NCBI GenBank assembly: GCA_009773375.1
Contig: WRPH01000011.1
Span: 35,965 to 99,964, forward strand
Direction of reading: 5' to 3'
Length of the DNA: 64,000 nucleotides
Origin: Paracoccaceae bacterium
GTDB lineage: Bacteria > Pseudomonadota > Alphaproteobacteria > Rhodobacterales > Rhodobacteraceae
In this document: in pieces, positions 38,168 to 46,805 of the stretch
Numbering within the stretch: position 1 is the first letter of the stretch
How the letters are laid out: the number at the start of each line of letters is the position of its first letter
Notes under the pieces: generated by a model
The model's database searches: none
Told to the model about the DNA's origin: nothing
Seen by the model: the letters and a program-made list of their open reading frames with translations, nothing else
Made by a program: the position numbers and the translations under genes

Positions 38168-39187
38168 TTGGGCATCAGCGCGCTGACCCCCCCGACCCGT
38201 CCCGAGGATATGGTAGAAACCATTCTCGAATTTCCCGACAATCGACTGCTGATCAGCCTGTGCGGCGAGTTTGACCGCAATCTGGCGCAGATCGAACACC
38301 AGATGGGGGTGCATGTGCTGCGCCGGGGCAACCGGCTTTCGGTGATCGGCGATCAGGACGCGCGCGAACAGGCGGCGGCGGTGCTGCGGTCTTTGTATGC
38401 CCGGCTCGAATCGGGCCGCGCCGTGGCTGCGGGCGATATTGACGGCGCGATGCGGATGGGGCGGCCAATGCCGGAAACCCGTCTGGAAAGCTCTGATCAG
38501 ATCGAGATGTTCTCGGGTGGCGACTTTGAACTGCGCACCCGCAAGAAACCCATCGCACCGCGCACAGAGGCGCAGAAGGAATACGTCAAGAACCTGTTCC
38601 AGAACGAGCTGGGCTTTGGCATTGGTCCGGCAGGCACGGGGAAAACCTATCTGGCGGTGGCGGTTGGCGTCACCATGCTGATCTCGGGCGCGGTGGAAAA
38701 GATCATCCTGTCGCGCCCGGCGGTGGAGGCAGGCGAGCGGCTGGGCTTTCTGCCCGGCGACATGAAAGAGAAGATCGACCCCTACATGCAGCCGCTTTAC
38801 GATGCGCTGAACGATTTCCTGCCCGCCAAGCAGATGCAGAAATTGCAGGAGGAAAAGCGCATCGAAATCGCGCCGCTGGCCTTCATGCGTGGCCGCACGC
38901 TGTCAAATGCCTTCGTGGTGCTGGACGAGGCGCAGAACGCCACCACCATGCAGATGAAGATGTTCCTGACCCGGCTGGGCGAAGGGTCACGCATGGTGAT
39001 CACCGGCGACCGCACCCAGGTCGATCTGCCGCGCGGCACCGCCTCGGGCCTGGCTGACGCCGAGCGGATTCTGAATGGCGTTAAGGGGGTTTCCTTCAAC
39101 TATTTCACCTCGAAAGACGTGGTGCGGCACCCGCTGGTGGCGCGGGTGATCGAGGCCTACGAGCGGGACGAGTCCTCCGGCGGGTGA
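38168..39187 (+). CDS. phoH: PhoH-family ATPase
   Basis: A 339-residue PhoH-like protein; TTG start with AAGGAG 6 nt upstream. Seen: Walker A GIGPAGTGKTYLA, SRPAVEAGERLGFLPGD, Walker B FVVLDEAQNAT and ITGDRTQVDLPRG. An N-terminal KH-like RNA-binding part is likely. It sits before ybeY-corC-lnt, the standard cluster tied to rRNA processing and envelope maturation. Confidence 0.94.
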   Translation: MGISALTPPTRPEDMVETILEFPDNRLLISLCGEFDRNLAQIEHQMGVHVLRRGNRLSVIGDQDAREQAAAVLRSLYARLESGRAVAAGDIDGAMRMGRPMPETRLESSDQIEMFSGGDFELRTRKKPIAPRTEAQKEYVKNLFQNELGFGIGPAGTGKTYLAVAVGVTMLISGAVEKIILSRPAVEAGERLGFLPGDMKEKIDPYMQPLYDALNDFLPAKQMQKLQEEKRIEIAPLAFMRGRTLSNAFVVLDEAQNATTMQMKMFLTRLGEGSRMVITGDRTQVDLPRGTASGLADAERILNGVKGVSFNYFTSKDVVRHPLVARVIEAYERDESSGG

Positions 39188-39236
39188 TCCGACAGCGCGC
39201 GTGCCGCGCAAGCCTTTTCAGCGCTGGCGCGCGGGT

Positions 39237-39300
39237 GGGGGCTGTCTGCCTCCAAGCTGCAATTGCCCAAGGCAATTGCAGCCCCCCGAGGATATTTGCC
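39237..39300 (-). repeat. Family B structured repeat, copy 3 (inverted)
   Basis: Read on the minus strand: AAATATCCTCGGGGGG, central hairpin with arms GCTGCAATTGCC / GGGCAATTGCAGC, TTGGAGG-CAGACAG-CCCCC. It sits between phoH and ybeY, inside a normally co-transcribed cluster. Confidence 0.78.
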
Positions 39301-39347
39301 GACAGCTGAAAGCTTGAGCCGGGGCCTTGCTTGCGTTATGGGGCTGC

Positions 39348-39848
39348 ATGGAACCACTTGTTGATATCGTGCTTGAAGACGACCGCTGGGAAGCGTTCGG
39401 GCTGGACGCGCTGGCAACGGCCGCGGTGCGCGCGGCGTTTGCCGAACTGGGGCTGGCCGAGACCGGCTTTAGCCTGTGCCTGATGGGCTGCGACGATGCC
39501 CGCATTCTGGAACTGAACGGCGATTTTCGTGGCAAGGCCAAGCCGACCAATGTGCTGAGCTGGCCTTCGGAAGAGCGCGGTGTTGCGGCGGGTGAAACCC
39601 CTGCTCTGCCCGTGGCGGGCGAGGCCGATGACCCGGAACATCTGGGCGACATTGCGATTTCCTTTGACACCTGCGCCGCCGAGGCCACCGAGGCGGGCAA
39701 GCCAATGGTCGATCATGTGACGCATCTGGTGGTGCATGGGCTGTTACATCTGCTGGGTTATGATCACATCGATGACGCCGATGCCGATCTGATGGAAGCA
39801 ACCGAAGTGCGCATACTTGCGCGGCTGGGGCTTTCTGACCCATACTAG
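39348..39848 (+). CDS. ybeY: Endoribonuclease YbeY (rRNA maturation)
   Basis: A 166-residue zinc-dependent RNase needed for 16S rRNA 3'-end maturation and ribosome quality control. The metal site is HLVVHGLLHLLGYDH. Start ATG at 39348 (EPLVDIVLEDDRWEAF). Between phoH and corC as expected. Confidence 0.95.
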   Translation: MEPLVDIVLEDDRWEAFGLDALATAAVRAAFAELGLAETGFSLCLMGCDDARILELNGDFRGKAKPTNVLSWPSEERGVAAGETPALPVAGEADDPEHLGDIAISFDTCAAEATEAGKPMVDHVTHLVVHGLLHLLGYDHIDDADADLMEATEVRILARLGLSDPY

Positions 39849-39885
39849 CGTGAAGGCCCCTCGGGGTGTTTTGGAACAAGGACCA

Positions 39886-40779
39886 ATGGGCAGTAGCAAC
39901 GACGGGTTGATCGCAGCGCCACGCGCGCGCGAAGATGCCGATGAGGCCGAGGCCTCGCCGCGTGGATTTTTCGGGCGGCTGCTAAGCGCCTTCAATTCTT
40001 CGGACAGCAGCGAGGGCGATCAGGAAGGTGCCACGGCGGCGGCGAAAGGCAGTCTGCTTGGCCTGTCAAACCTGCGCCGGTTGCGGGTCGATGATGTGGC
40101 GATCCCCAAGGTGGAAATCGCCGCCGTGCCGTTGGACATCGGCAAGGATGATCTGGTCGAGGCGTTTCGCCAGCACGGCTTTTCCCGGCTGCCGGTTTAC
40201 AAGGGCACGCTGGATCATCCACAGGGTCTGGTTTTGCTGAAAGACTTGGCGTTGCAGCACGGCTTTGGCGCTACAGGGCGGTTTTCGTTGAAGAAACTGC
40301 TGCGCCCGGTGCTGTTTGCGCCGCCGTCGATGCCTGCCGCGACGCTGCTGCAAAAGATGCAGCGCGACCGGGTGCATATGGCTTTGGTGATCGACGAATA
40401 TGGCGGCGTGGATGGTTTGGTGACCATCGAGGATCTGATCGAAACCGTGATCGGCGAGATCGAGGACGAGCATGACGAAGAAGAAGGCGCGCTGTGGAAG
40501 CTGGAAAAGCCCGGCGTCTTCGTGGCCGCCTCGACCGTGCCGCTGGATGAATTCGAGGCCGCCATCGGGCTGACGCTACGCAATGGCGAGGATGACGAGG
40601 ATATCGACACGCTGGGCGGGCTGGTGTTCCTCCGTACCGGGCGGGTGCCGGTGCGCGGCGAAATTGTGCCGCACGAATCCGGTGCGGAGTTCGAGGTGCT
40701 CGACGCCGATGCCCGCCGCATCAAGCGGTTGCGGGTGCGTATGCCGGGGACAAAACCTGCCGCGGAGGCTGAAGGTTAA
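39886..40779 (+). CDS. CorC-type CBS-domain transporter-associated protein
   Basis: A 297-residue cytoplasmic protein of the hemolysin-III/CorC group: an acidic N-terminal stretch, two CBS domains (RLRVDDVAIPKVEIAAVPLD to VHMALVIDEYGGVDGLVTIE), then a CorC_HlyC domain (GLTLRNGEDDEDIDTLGG). Start ATG 39886 follows AAGGA. Between ybeY and lnt, where it is commonly annotated as a Mg/Co efflux factor. Confidence 0.9.
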   Translation: MGSSNDGLIAAPRAREDADEAEASPRGFFGRLLSAFNSSDSSEGDQEGATAAAKGSLLGLSNLRRLRVDDVAIPKVEIAAVPLDIGKDDLVEAFRQHGFSRLPVYKGTLDHPQGLVLLKDLALQHGFGATGRFSLKKLLRPVLFAPPSMPAATLLQKMQRDRVHMALVIDEYGGVDGLVTIEDLIETVIGEIEDEHDEEEGALWKLEKPGVFVAASTVPLDEFEAAIGLTLRNGEDDEDIDTLGGLVFLRTGRVPVRGEIVPHESGAEFEVLDADARRIKRLRVRMPGTKPAAEAEG

Positions 40780-40783
40780 GCCG

Positions 40784-42268
40784 ATGCTTTCGCGCCCAAG
40801 GCGATGGGGTTGGCCCGGCGGGCGGCAGATTTGGGCCGCCCTGGCGCTTGGGCTCGCGGCGGCGTGTGGGCAAGCGCCGCTTGGGGCGTGGTATGTCAGC
40901 CTGCCCGCGCTGGCCGGGTTGATCTGGCTGATCGCCCGCGTGCCCGCCACTTCCGCTGTCTGGCTGGCGTGGTTCGGCGGTGCGGGGTATTTCGCAGCCG
41001 CGCTCAGCTGGATCGTGCAGCCGTTCCTGATCGACGCCGCGCGGGATGGCTGGATGGCCCCGTTCGCGCTGCCGCTGATCAGCTTTGGGCTGGCGCTGTT
41101 CTGGGCCTTGGCGGGGTATCTTTCGCGGTTCTTTCGCAGCCGGGGCGCGGGTTTTGCGCTTGGCCTGACGGCGGCGGAACTGATGCGCGGCTATGTGCTG
41201 ACCGGCTTTCCCTGGGCCTTGCCCGGCCATATCTGGATCGACACGCCCGTTGCGCAACTTGCGGCGCTGATCGGGCCGAACGGGCTGACCTTGCTGACGC
41301 TTGGGACCGCCAGCGCCTTGGCGACGCGGCGAGGTGTGCCTGCCTTAGCTGGGCTTGCCGTTCTGGTTGCCGCCTGGGGCTTCGGCCTGTGGGCGCTATC
41401 GCAGCCCGATCCCACCCCGCGCGGCGTGACGCTGCGGCTGGTGCAGCCGAATGCCGCACAACAGGCCAAATGGGACCCCGATCTGGCTAATCTGTTTTTT
41501 GATCGGCTGCTGGCCTACTCCGCCGTGAAACCCGCCCCCGATCTGGTGATCTGGCCGGAAACCGCGCTGCCCTATCTGCTCGACCGCCACCCCGAACTTG
41601 CCAGCATGATCGCGCAAGCCGCAGGCGGTGCGCCTGTGGCGCTGGGGCGGCAGCGCGAGCAGGGCGATCTGTTCTGGAACAGCCTGAGCGTGATCACCCC
41701 GCAAGGCGAGATCAGCGCCAACTATGACAAGCACCATCTGGTGCCGTTTGGCGAATATATCCCCTTCGGAGATCTGCTGTTCAACTGGCTGAACATCAGC
41801 GCCTTTGCGTCGTCGATGGGCAATGGCTATACTGCAGGCGCCGGTCCGCAACTGCTTGATCTTGGAGGCAAACTGGGTCGCGCCCTGCCACTGATCTGCT
41901 ACGAGGCGGTGTTCCCGCAAGACCTGCGCGGCACCGAACGCGCCGACTGGCTGCTGCAGATCACCAATGACGCGTGGTTCGGCACCCTGACCGGCCCGTT
42001 CCAGCACGCAGCGCAAGCCCGGCTGCGCGCGATCGAACAAGGGCTGCCTCTGGTGCGCGTCGGCAATACCGGGGTGACAGCGGTTTATGATGCCCGCGGT
42101 CGCATCAGCGCAGATCTGCCGTTCGGCACCGCCAGCTATCTGGATGCCGCCCTGCCCGGCGCGCTGCCTGCCCCGCCCTATGCCCGCTTTGGCGAAATGC
42201 CGCTCCTGGTGTTGCTGGCGGGGCTCGCTTTGGCGTTGGTGCCGGGCTGGAAACGGCGGCTGCCTTGA
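40784..42268 (+). CDS. lnt: Apolipoprotein N-acyltransferase
   Basis: A 494-residue inner-membrane enzyme that N-acylates lipoproteins. Several N-terminal helices precede a nitrilase-like domain whose catalytic triad is in VIWPETALPYL (Glu), YDKHHLVPFGEYIPF (Lys) and LPLICYEAVFP (Cys). The start ATG is 2 bp after the corC stop. An earlier in-frame start would lie inside corC. Confidence 0.95.
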   Translation: MLSRPRRWGWPGGRQIWAALALGLAAACGQAPLGAWYVSLPALAGLIWLIARVPATSAVWLAWFGGAGYFAAALSWIVQPFLIDAARDGWMAPFALPLISFGLALFWALAGYLSRFFRSRGAGFALGLTAAELMRGYVLTGFPWALPGHIWIDTPVAQLAALIGPNGLTLLTLGTASALATRRGVPALAGLAVLVAAWGFGLWALSQPDPTPRGVTLRLVQPNAAQQAKWDPDLANLFFDRLLAYSAVKPAPDLVIWPETALPYLLDRHPELASMIAQAAGGAPVALGRQREQGDLFWNSLSVITPQGEISANYDKHHLVPFGEYIPFGDLLFNWLNISAFASSMGNGYTAGAGPQLLDLGGKLGRALPLICYEAVFPQDLRGTERADWLLQITNDAWFGTLTGPFQHAAQARLRAIEQGLPLVRVGNTGVTAVYDARGRISADLPFGTASYLDAALPGALPAPPYARFGEMPLLVLLAGLALALVPGWKRRLP

Positions 42269-42303
42269 CCTTTCGCCTCGCATGGGTCTACAGGGGCCGA
42301 TAA

Positions 42304-42354
42304 ACCTCGCACAACGGCTTCCTGGCGTGCCGAGGATAACCCAACGGAGCACTT
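42304..42354 (+). promoter_or_regulatory. SAM/SAH riboswitch upstream of metK
   Basis: CACAACGGCTTCCTGGCGTG (42310-42329) followed by CGAGGATAACCCAACGGAGC. It matches the Rhodobacterales SAM/SAH riboswitch. P1 pairs CCTCG (42305-42309) with CGAGG (42331-42335) and CAC with GTG. A pseudoknot between the loop TTCC and the GGAG at 42346 would hide the ribosome-binding site, 9 bp before the metK ATG. SAM binding should therefore reduce MetK translation. Confidence 0.93.
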
Positions 42355-42358
42355 CCCC

Positions 42359-43525
42359 ATGAGCCGCAAGAACTACATTTTCACCTCGGAATCCGTGTCC
42401 GAAGGCCATCCCGACAAGCTGTGCGACCGCGTGTCCGACGCGGTGCTGGATGCCTTCCTGACCGAAGAGGCCAATGCCCGCGTTGCCTGCGAAACCTTCG
42501 CCACCACCGGCCGCGTCATTGTTGGCGGCGAGGTCGGTCTGTCCGACAAAAAAGCCCTGAAAGCGATGAAAGACCGCGTCGAGGATATCGTCCGCGCCGC
42601 TGTGAAAGACATTGGCTATGAACAGGACGAATTCCACTGGAACACGCTGAAGGTGCAGAACTACCTGCACAGCCAGTCCGCCCATATCGCACAGGGCGTT
42701 GACCGCGACGGCGCTGGCGATCAGGGCATCATGTTCGGCTACGCCTGCCGCGAAACGCCCGAGCTGATGCCGGCGCCGATCCAGTATTCGCACGCCATCC
42801 TGCGCCGTCTGGCCGAGGTACGCAAATCCGGTGCCGAGCCGACGCTGCGCCCGGACGCCAAATCGCAACTGTCGCTGCGCTACGAAGACGGCAAGCCAGT
42901 GGAAGTGACCTCGATCGTGCTGTCGACCCAGCACGCGCTGGAAAGCCAGACCTCCGATGATATCCGCGCGATTGTCGAACCCTACATCCGCGAAGTGCTG
43001 CCCTCCGGCTGGATCACCGAGAAAACCGAATGGTGGGTCAACCCGACCGGCACTTTCGTGATCGGCGGCCCGGATGGCGACGCTGGCCTGACCGGGCGCA
43101 AGATCATTGTGGATACCTACGGCGGTGCGGCCCCGCATGGCGGCGGCGCGTTTTCCGGCAAGGATCCGACCAAGGTGGACCGCTCGGCCGCCTATGCCGC
43201 GCGCTATCTGGCCAAGAACGTCGTGGCGGCTGGCCTTGCCGACCGCTGCACGCTGCAAGTGTCTTACGCCATCGGCGTTGCCAAGCCGCTGTCGATCTAT
43301 GTCGATACCCACGGCACCGGCCAGGTGGAGGCCGCGCAGATCGAAAAAGCCGTCGCGGTCTGCATGGATCTGACGCCGCGCGGCATCCGCGAGCATCTGC
43401 AACTCACCCGCCCGATCTACGCCCGCACCGCCGCTTACGGCCACTTCGGCCGCGCGCCGGAAGCCGACGGTGGCTTCTCGTGGGAGAAAACCGATCTGGT
43501 CGAGGCGCTCAAACAAGCGGTCTGA
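42359..43525 (+). CDS. metK: S-adenosylmethionine synthetase
   Basis: A 388-residue enzyme making SAM from methionine and ATP. Seen: [32 protein letters not shown] and [19 protein letters not shown]. It is directly controlled by the riboswitch above. Length is standard. Confidence 0.98.
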   Translation: MSRKNYIFTSESVSEGHPDKLCDRVSDAVLDAFLTEEANARVACETFATTGRVIVGGEVGLSDKKALKAMKDRVEDIVRAAVKDIGYEQDEFHWNTLKVQNYLHSQSAHIAQGVDRDGAGDQGIMFGYACRETPELMPAPIQYSHAILRRLAEVRKSGAEPTLRPDAKSQLSLRYEDGKPVEVTSIVLSTQHALESQTSDDIRAIVEPYIREVLPSGWITEKTEWWVNPTGTFVIGGPDGDAGLTGRKIIVDTYGGAAPHGGGAFSGKDPTKVDRSAAYAARYLAKNVVAAGLADRCTLQVSYAIGVAKPLSIYVDTHGTGQVEAAQIEKAVAVCMDLTPRGIREHLQLTRPIYARTAAYGHFGRAPEADGGFSWEKTDLVEALKQAV

Positions 43526-43530
43526 CCAGA

Positions 43531-43583
43531 CCCGGCAGCGGCCTCGCCCCCCATCGAGGGGGGCCTCGCCCGCGGCTGACGCG
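43531..43583. repeat. Family C GC hairpin repeat, copy 2 (inverted)
   Basis: Inverted copy: hairpin GCCCCCC-ATCG-AGGGGGGC followed by CCGCGGCTGACGCGG. It lies just past the metK stop and may serve as its terminator. Confidence 0.7.
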
Positions 43584-43636
43584 GTATGAACCCAAACGGC
43601 GGTGCCCTGCGCCGCCGTCTTCCATAGAGGCACAGC

Positions 43637-44101
43637 ATGACAAAAACCGACGTCTCCAACCTGACACAACTGGGGGCCACCACCACCCTGCCCGAAGGCC
43701 CCGAGCAAGCCGTGCTGGAAAAGGTGCCCGCAGGCCATGCCGGCACGCTTTACTGTGTGCGCTTCACCGCGCCCGAGTTCACCTCGCTTTGTCCGATGAC
43801 CGGCCAACCCGATTTCGCCCATATCGTCATCGACTATGTGCCGCGCGACTGGCTGGTGGAAAGCAAATCGCTGAAGCTTTACCTGCACAGCTTCCGCAAT
43901 CACGGTGCCTTCCACGAAGATTGCAGTCTCGACATCGGCAAGAAGCTGGTGGCGCTGCTCGATCCGGTCTGGCTGCGCATCGGGGCCTATTGGTTCCCGC
44001 GCGGCGGCATCCCGATTGATGTGTTCTGGCAGACCGGCACCCCGCCCGAAGGCGTATGGATTCCCGATCAGGGCGTCGCCCCCTATCGGGGCCGGGGTTG
44101 A
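43637..44101 (+). CDS. queF: NADPH-dependent 7-cyano-7-deazaguanine reductase
   Basis: A 154-residue type I QueF that reduces preQ0 to preQ1 in queuosine synthesis. Seen: the catalytic Cys region [20 protein letters not shown] and the substrate-binding [21 protein letters not shown]. Short GTP-cyclohydrolase-like fold. No preQ1 riboswitch was recognised upstream. Confidence 0.96.
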   Translation: MTKTDVSNLTQLGATTTLPEGPEQAVLEKVPAGHAGTLYCVRFTAPEFTSLCPMTGQPDFAHIVIDYVPRDWLVESKSLKLYLHSFRNHGAFHEDCSLDIGKKLVALLDPVWLRIGAYWFPRGGIPIDVFWQTGTPPEGVWIPDQGVAPYRGRG

Positions 44102-44153
44102 CGCTGGGGCCAAAGCAGGGCTAGAGGCCCGCATCCCCAGCGAGGCCGCACCC

Positions 44154-44840
44154 ATGTATGATCCCGTCGAACGCCGCAATTTCTATGGCCGTGTGCATGG
44201 CAAGACCCTGCGGGCATCGCAAAAGACCTATCTGGAGGAAGACCTCGGCCGCCTCAGCCTGCCGGGGGTGCTGCGCGACGAAAACCCCAGCCGCACGCCG
44301 ATTGACCTTGCCCGCTTTGCCGGCAAACCGCTCTGGCTGGAAATCGGCTTCGGCGGCGGCGAGCATCTGGTGCATATGGCCGCCACCTACCCCGAGATCG
44401 GCATCATCGGCTGCGAGCCGTTCGTCAACGGCATCGCCATGCTGCTGGGCAAGATCCGCGCAGCAGGCGTCAGCAACCTCGCGCTCCACCCCGGCGACGT
44501 GCGCGACCTGTTCGACGTGCTGCCAACCGCAAGCATCGCCAAGGCCTTCCTGAACTACCCCGACCCCTGGCCGAAAGCCCGCCACCACCGCCGCCGCTTC
44601 GTAACCCAAGGCTACCTCACCGCATTGGCCCGTGTGTTGCAGCCGGGGGCGGAATTCCGCGTCGCCACCGACATTGCCGACTACGTCCGCCAAACGCTGG
44701 AGGAAGTGCCGCAGGCAGGCTTCACCCTGCTGGATCAAGGCGATCGGCCCTGGGCCGACTGGTTCTCCACCCGTTACGAGCAAAAAGCCCTGCGCGAAGG
44801 CCGCCCGCCGCATTACCTGACCTTCCAGCGCCAACTCTAA
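44154..44840 (+). CDS. trmB: tRNA (guanine-N7-)-methyltransferase
   Basis: A 228-residue SAM-dependent enzyme methylating G46 in tRNA. Seen: SAM-binding LWLEIGFGGGEHLVHMAA, the family signature LNYPDPWPKARHHRRRF, and FRVATDIADY. ATG 44154 follows GAGG; upstream in-frame sequence overlaps queF. Possibly co-transcribed with queF (52-bp gap). Confidence 0.95.
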   Translation: MYDPVERRNFYGRVHGKTLRASQKTYLEEDLGRLSLPGVLRDENPSRTPIDLARFAGKPLWLEIGFGGGEHLVHMAATYPEIGIIGCEPFVNGIAMLLGKIRAAGVSNLALHPGDVRDLFDVLPTASIAKAFLNYPDPWPKARHHRRRFVTQGYLTALARVLQPGAEFRVATDIADYVRQTLEEVPQAGFTLLDQGDRPWADWFSTRYEQKALREGRPPHYLTFQRQL

Positions 44841-44864
44841 CTACAAACACCGGAGCGCTCCGCG

Positions 44865-44933
44865 CGGGAGTATTTGTGCCAAGATGAAGTCCCGCGGAGC
44901 TTTTGCGGCTTCATCTTGGCACAAATACTCCCG
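44865..44933. repeat. Family A palindrome, copy 2 (25-bp perfect arms)
   Basis: Arms 44865-44889 and 44909-44933 are exact reverse complements (CTTCATCTTGGCACAAATAC plus TCCCG), loop 19 nt. It is 24 bp past the trmB stop. A family-C copy follows 43 bp later. Confidence 0.9.
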
Positions 44934-44975
44934 CCGGAGGCACGCTAGCCGTCGTCCTGCCGCCGCAGGATCGCT

Positions 44976-45027
44976 CCGCGACAGCCGCGGCGCTGCCCCC
45001 CTCGATGGGGGGCAGCGCCGCACCGCC
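44976..45027. repeat. Family C GC hairpin repeat, copy 3
   Basis: CCGCGACAGCCGCGG then a perfect stem CGCTGCCCCCC-TCGA-TGGGGGGCAGCG. Same A-then-C order as at 3001-3155. Confidence 0.78.
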
Positions 45028-45108
45028 TGACGGATCTCGCAGGTCGCCGGTGGACCCCCGCCCGTGCTTGCGCTATCAGGCCTGCAAACCCGACCGAAGG
45101 AGTCCCGC

Positions 45109-46461
45109 ATGTCCGCCCATGGCACCGCCCAACCGATGACCGCGCACAAATCTGCCGCCCTGAAGGGTACCGCCTCGGTTCCGGGCGACAAGTCGATCAG
45201 CCACCGCGCGCTGATCTTCGGCGCGATGGCAGTGGGCGAGACCCGGATCACCGGCTTGCTGGAAGGTCAGGACGTGCTCGATACCGCGAAAGCGATGCGG
45301 GCGTTTGGTGCGACTGTGACCCAGCACGGTCAGGGCGCGTGGTCGGTCAACGGGGTGGGCGTGGGTGGGTTTCAGGAACCCAGCGATGTGATCGACTGCG
45401 GCAACTCGGGCACTGGCGTGCGGCTGATCATGGGCACGATGGCGACCACGCCGATGACCGCGACCTTTACCGGCGATGCCAGCTTGCGCAAGCGTCCGAT
45501 GGGGCGGGTCACCGATCCGCTGTCGCTGTTTGGCGCGCAGGCTTATGGGCGCAAGGGCGGGCGGTTGCCGATGACGGTGGTGGGCGCGGCGCATCCGGTG
45601 CCGGTGCGCTATGCGCTGCCCGTTGCGTCGGCGCAGGTGAAATCGGCGGTGCTGCTGGCGGGGTTGAACGCGCCGGGCGAAACCGTGGTGATCGAGAAAG
45701 AACCGACGCGCGATCATTCCGAACGGATGCTGCTGGGTTTTGGCGCGCAGCTGCATGTCGAGAAGACCGCGGCGGGCAATATCATCACCCTGACCGGACG
45801 GCCGGAGTTGCGGCCGCAAACGGTGGCGGTGCCGCGCGATCCGTCCTCGGCGGCGTTTCCGGTCTGTGCGGCGCTGATCGTGGACGGCTCGGATATCTTC
45901 GTGCCGGGGGTCAGCCAGAACCTGACCCGCAACGGGCTTTACCTGACGCTGGTCGAGATGGGCGCGGATATCGAATTCCAGAACCCGCGCAGCGAGGGCG
46001 GCGAGCCGGTGGCGGATCTGCGGGTGCGGTTTTCCGACAATCTGAAGGGCATCGAGGTGCCACCCGAACGCGCGCCGTCGATGATTGATGAATACCCGAT
46101 CCTGTCGGTGGTCGCGGCCTGTGCGACCGGCAAGACGGTGATGCGCGGCGTGAAAGAGCTGCGGGTCAAGGAATCCGACCGGATCGACGCGATGGCGCGC
46201 GGGCTGGAAGCCTGCGGCGTCACCATCGAGGAAGACGAAGACACCCTGATCGTGCATGGTCTGGGTGCGGGCAATGTGCCGGGCGGGGCGACCTGCGCCA
46301 CCCATATCGACCACCGCATCGCGATGTCTTTCCTGGTGCTCGGCATGGCCGCGAAACGGCCGGTTTCGGTCGATGATGCCTCGCCGATTGTGACCTCTTT
46401 CCCGATCTTTGAAGGGCTGATGACCGGCTTGGGCGCGACATTGACCCACGGCGGCCAGTAA
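45109..46461 (+). CDS. aroA: 3-phosphoshikimate 1-carboxyvinyltransferase (EPSP synthase)
   Basis: A 450-residue shikimate-pathway enzyme. Seen: [53 protein letters not shown] and [14 protein letters not shown]. The [10 protein letters not shown] region (an Ala where many class I enzymes have Gly) looks like the class II, CP4-type active site. Start ATG 45109 is preceded by AAGGAGTCCCGC. A family-D repeat starts 13 bp after the stop. Confidence 0.96.
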   Translation: MSAHGTAQPMTAHKSAALKGTASVPGDKSISHRALIFGAMAVGETRITGLLEGQDVLDTAKAMRAFGATVTQHGQGAWSVNGVGVGGFQEPSDVIDCGNSGTGVRLIMGTMATTPMTATFTGDASLRKRPMGRVTDPLSLFGAQAYGRKGGRLPMTVVGAAHPVPVRYALPVASAQVKSAVLLAGLNAPGETVVIEKEPTRDHSERMLLGFGAQLHVEKTAAGNIITLTGRPELRPQTVAVPRDPSSAAFPVCAALIVDGSDIFVPGVSQNLTRNGLYLTLVEMGADIEFQNPRSEGGEPVADLRVRFSDNLKGIEVPPERAPSMIDEYPILSVVAACATGKTVMRGVKELRVKESDRIDAMARGLEACGVTIEEDEDTLIVHGLGAGNVPGGATCATHIDHRIAMSFLVLGMAAKRPVSVDDASPIVTSFPIFEGLMTGLGATLTHGGQ

Positions 46462-46474
46462 GGCAGCGGCGGCC

Positions 46475-46520
46475 TGTCCGCGCGTGGACGGGCTTGCGGT
46501 TTGTATAAAATCAACGGCTT
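46475..46520. repeat. Family D element, copy 4 (46 bp, inverted)
   Basis: Reads TGTCCGCGCGTGGACGGG, then GCGGTTTGTATAAAATCAAC on the plus strand. Its reverse complement aligns base for base with the 18114 copy at most positions. It begins 13 bp past the aroA stop. Confidence 0.76.
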
Positions 46521-46805
46521 GGCCGAGGCCATTTACCAAATCTTTACGCCTGCCCCCCACGGTGAACCGCCCGCGCGGGCTGCAAGAGCGATCTGGCGGC
46601 GCAAGTCTTTGCAGCGCTGACGCGCGCGCCACCCGGCACGGGCACCACTTGGCACGGGCACCGCTTCGAATCTGCATGCAAAGCGGCGTGGTGGCGCTCC
46701 CCTGATCGCAAAACCCTGACTGGTGGCGCTGGCGCGCAGCGCGGGCTATAACGCGGCAAAGGCCCAGCCAAGGGCCGCCACCCCACGCCAAAGGAAGGGC
46801 ATCAC
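46521..46805. other. Intergenic region aroA to acidic-protein gene
   Basis: 285 bp without a supported gene. It holds a 12-bp direct repeat GGCACGGGCACC (46635-46646 and 46651-46662) and a short repeat GTGGTGGCGCT / TGGTGGCGCT near 46690 and 46721. The promoter for the next gene should be here, but no clear -35/-10 pair was found; the AAAGGAAGGGC ribosome-binding site precedes the ATG at 46806. Confidence 0.5.

Noticed and set aside
43526..43636. preQ1 riboswitch upstream of queF
   Set aside because: The region contains only the family-C hairpin and a GC stem; no preQ1 aptamer motif was recognised.
41396..44179. Very long open frame on the minus strand across lnt-metK-queF
   Set aside because: It lies antisense to three certain genes and is rich in Gly/Arg/Gln/His, as expected from GC-rich shadow frames.
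46635..46662. GGCACGGGCACC direct repeat as an iteron or CRISPR-like array
   Set aside because: Only two copies 16 bp apart, with no further units.
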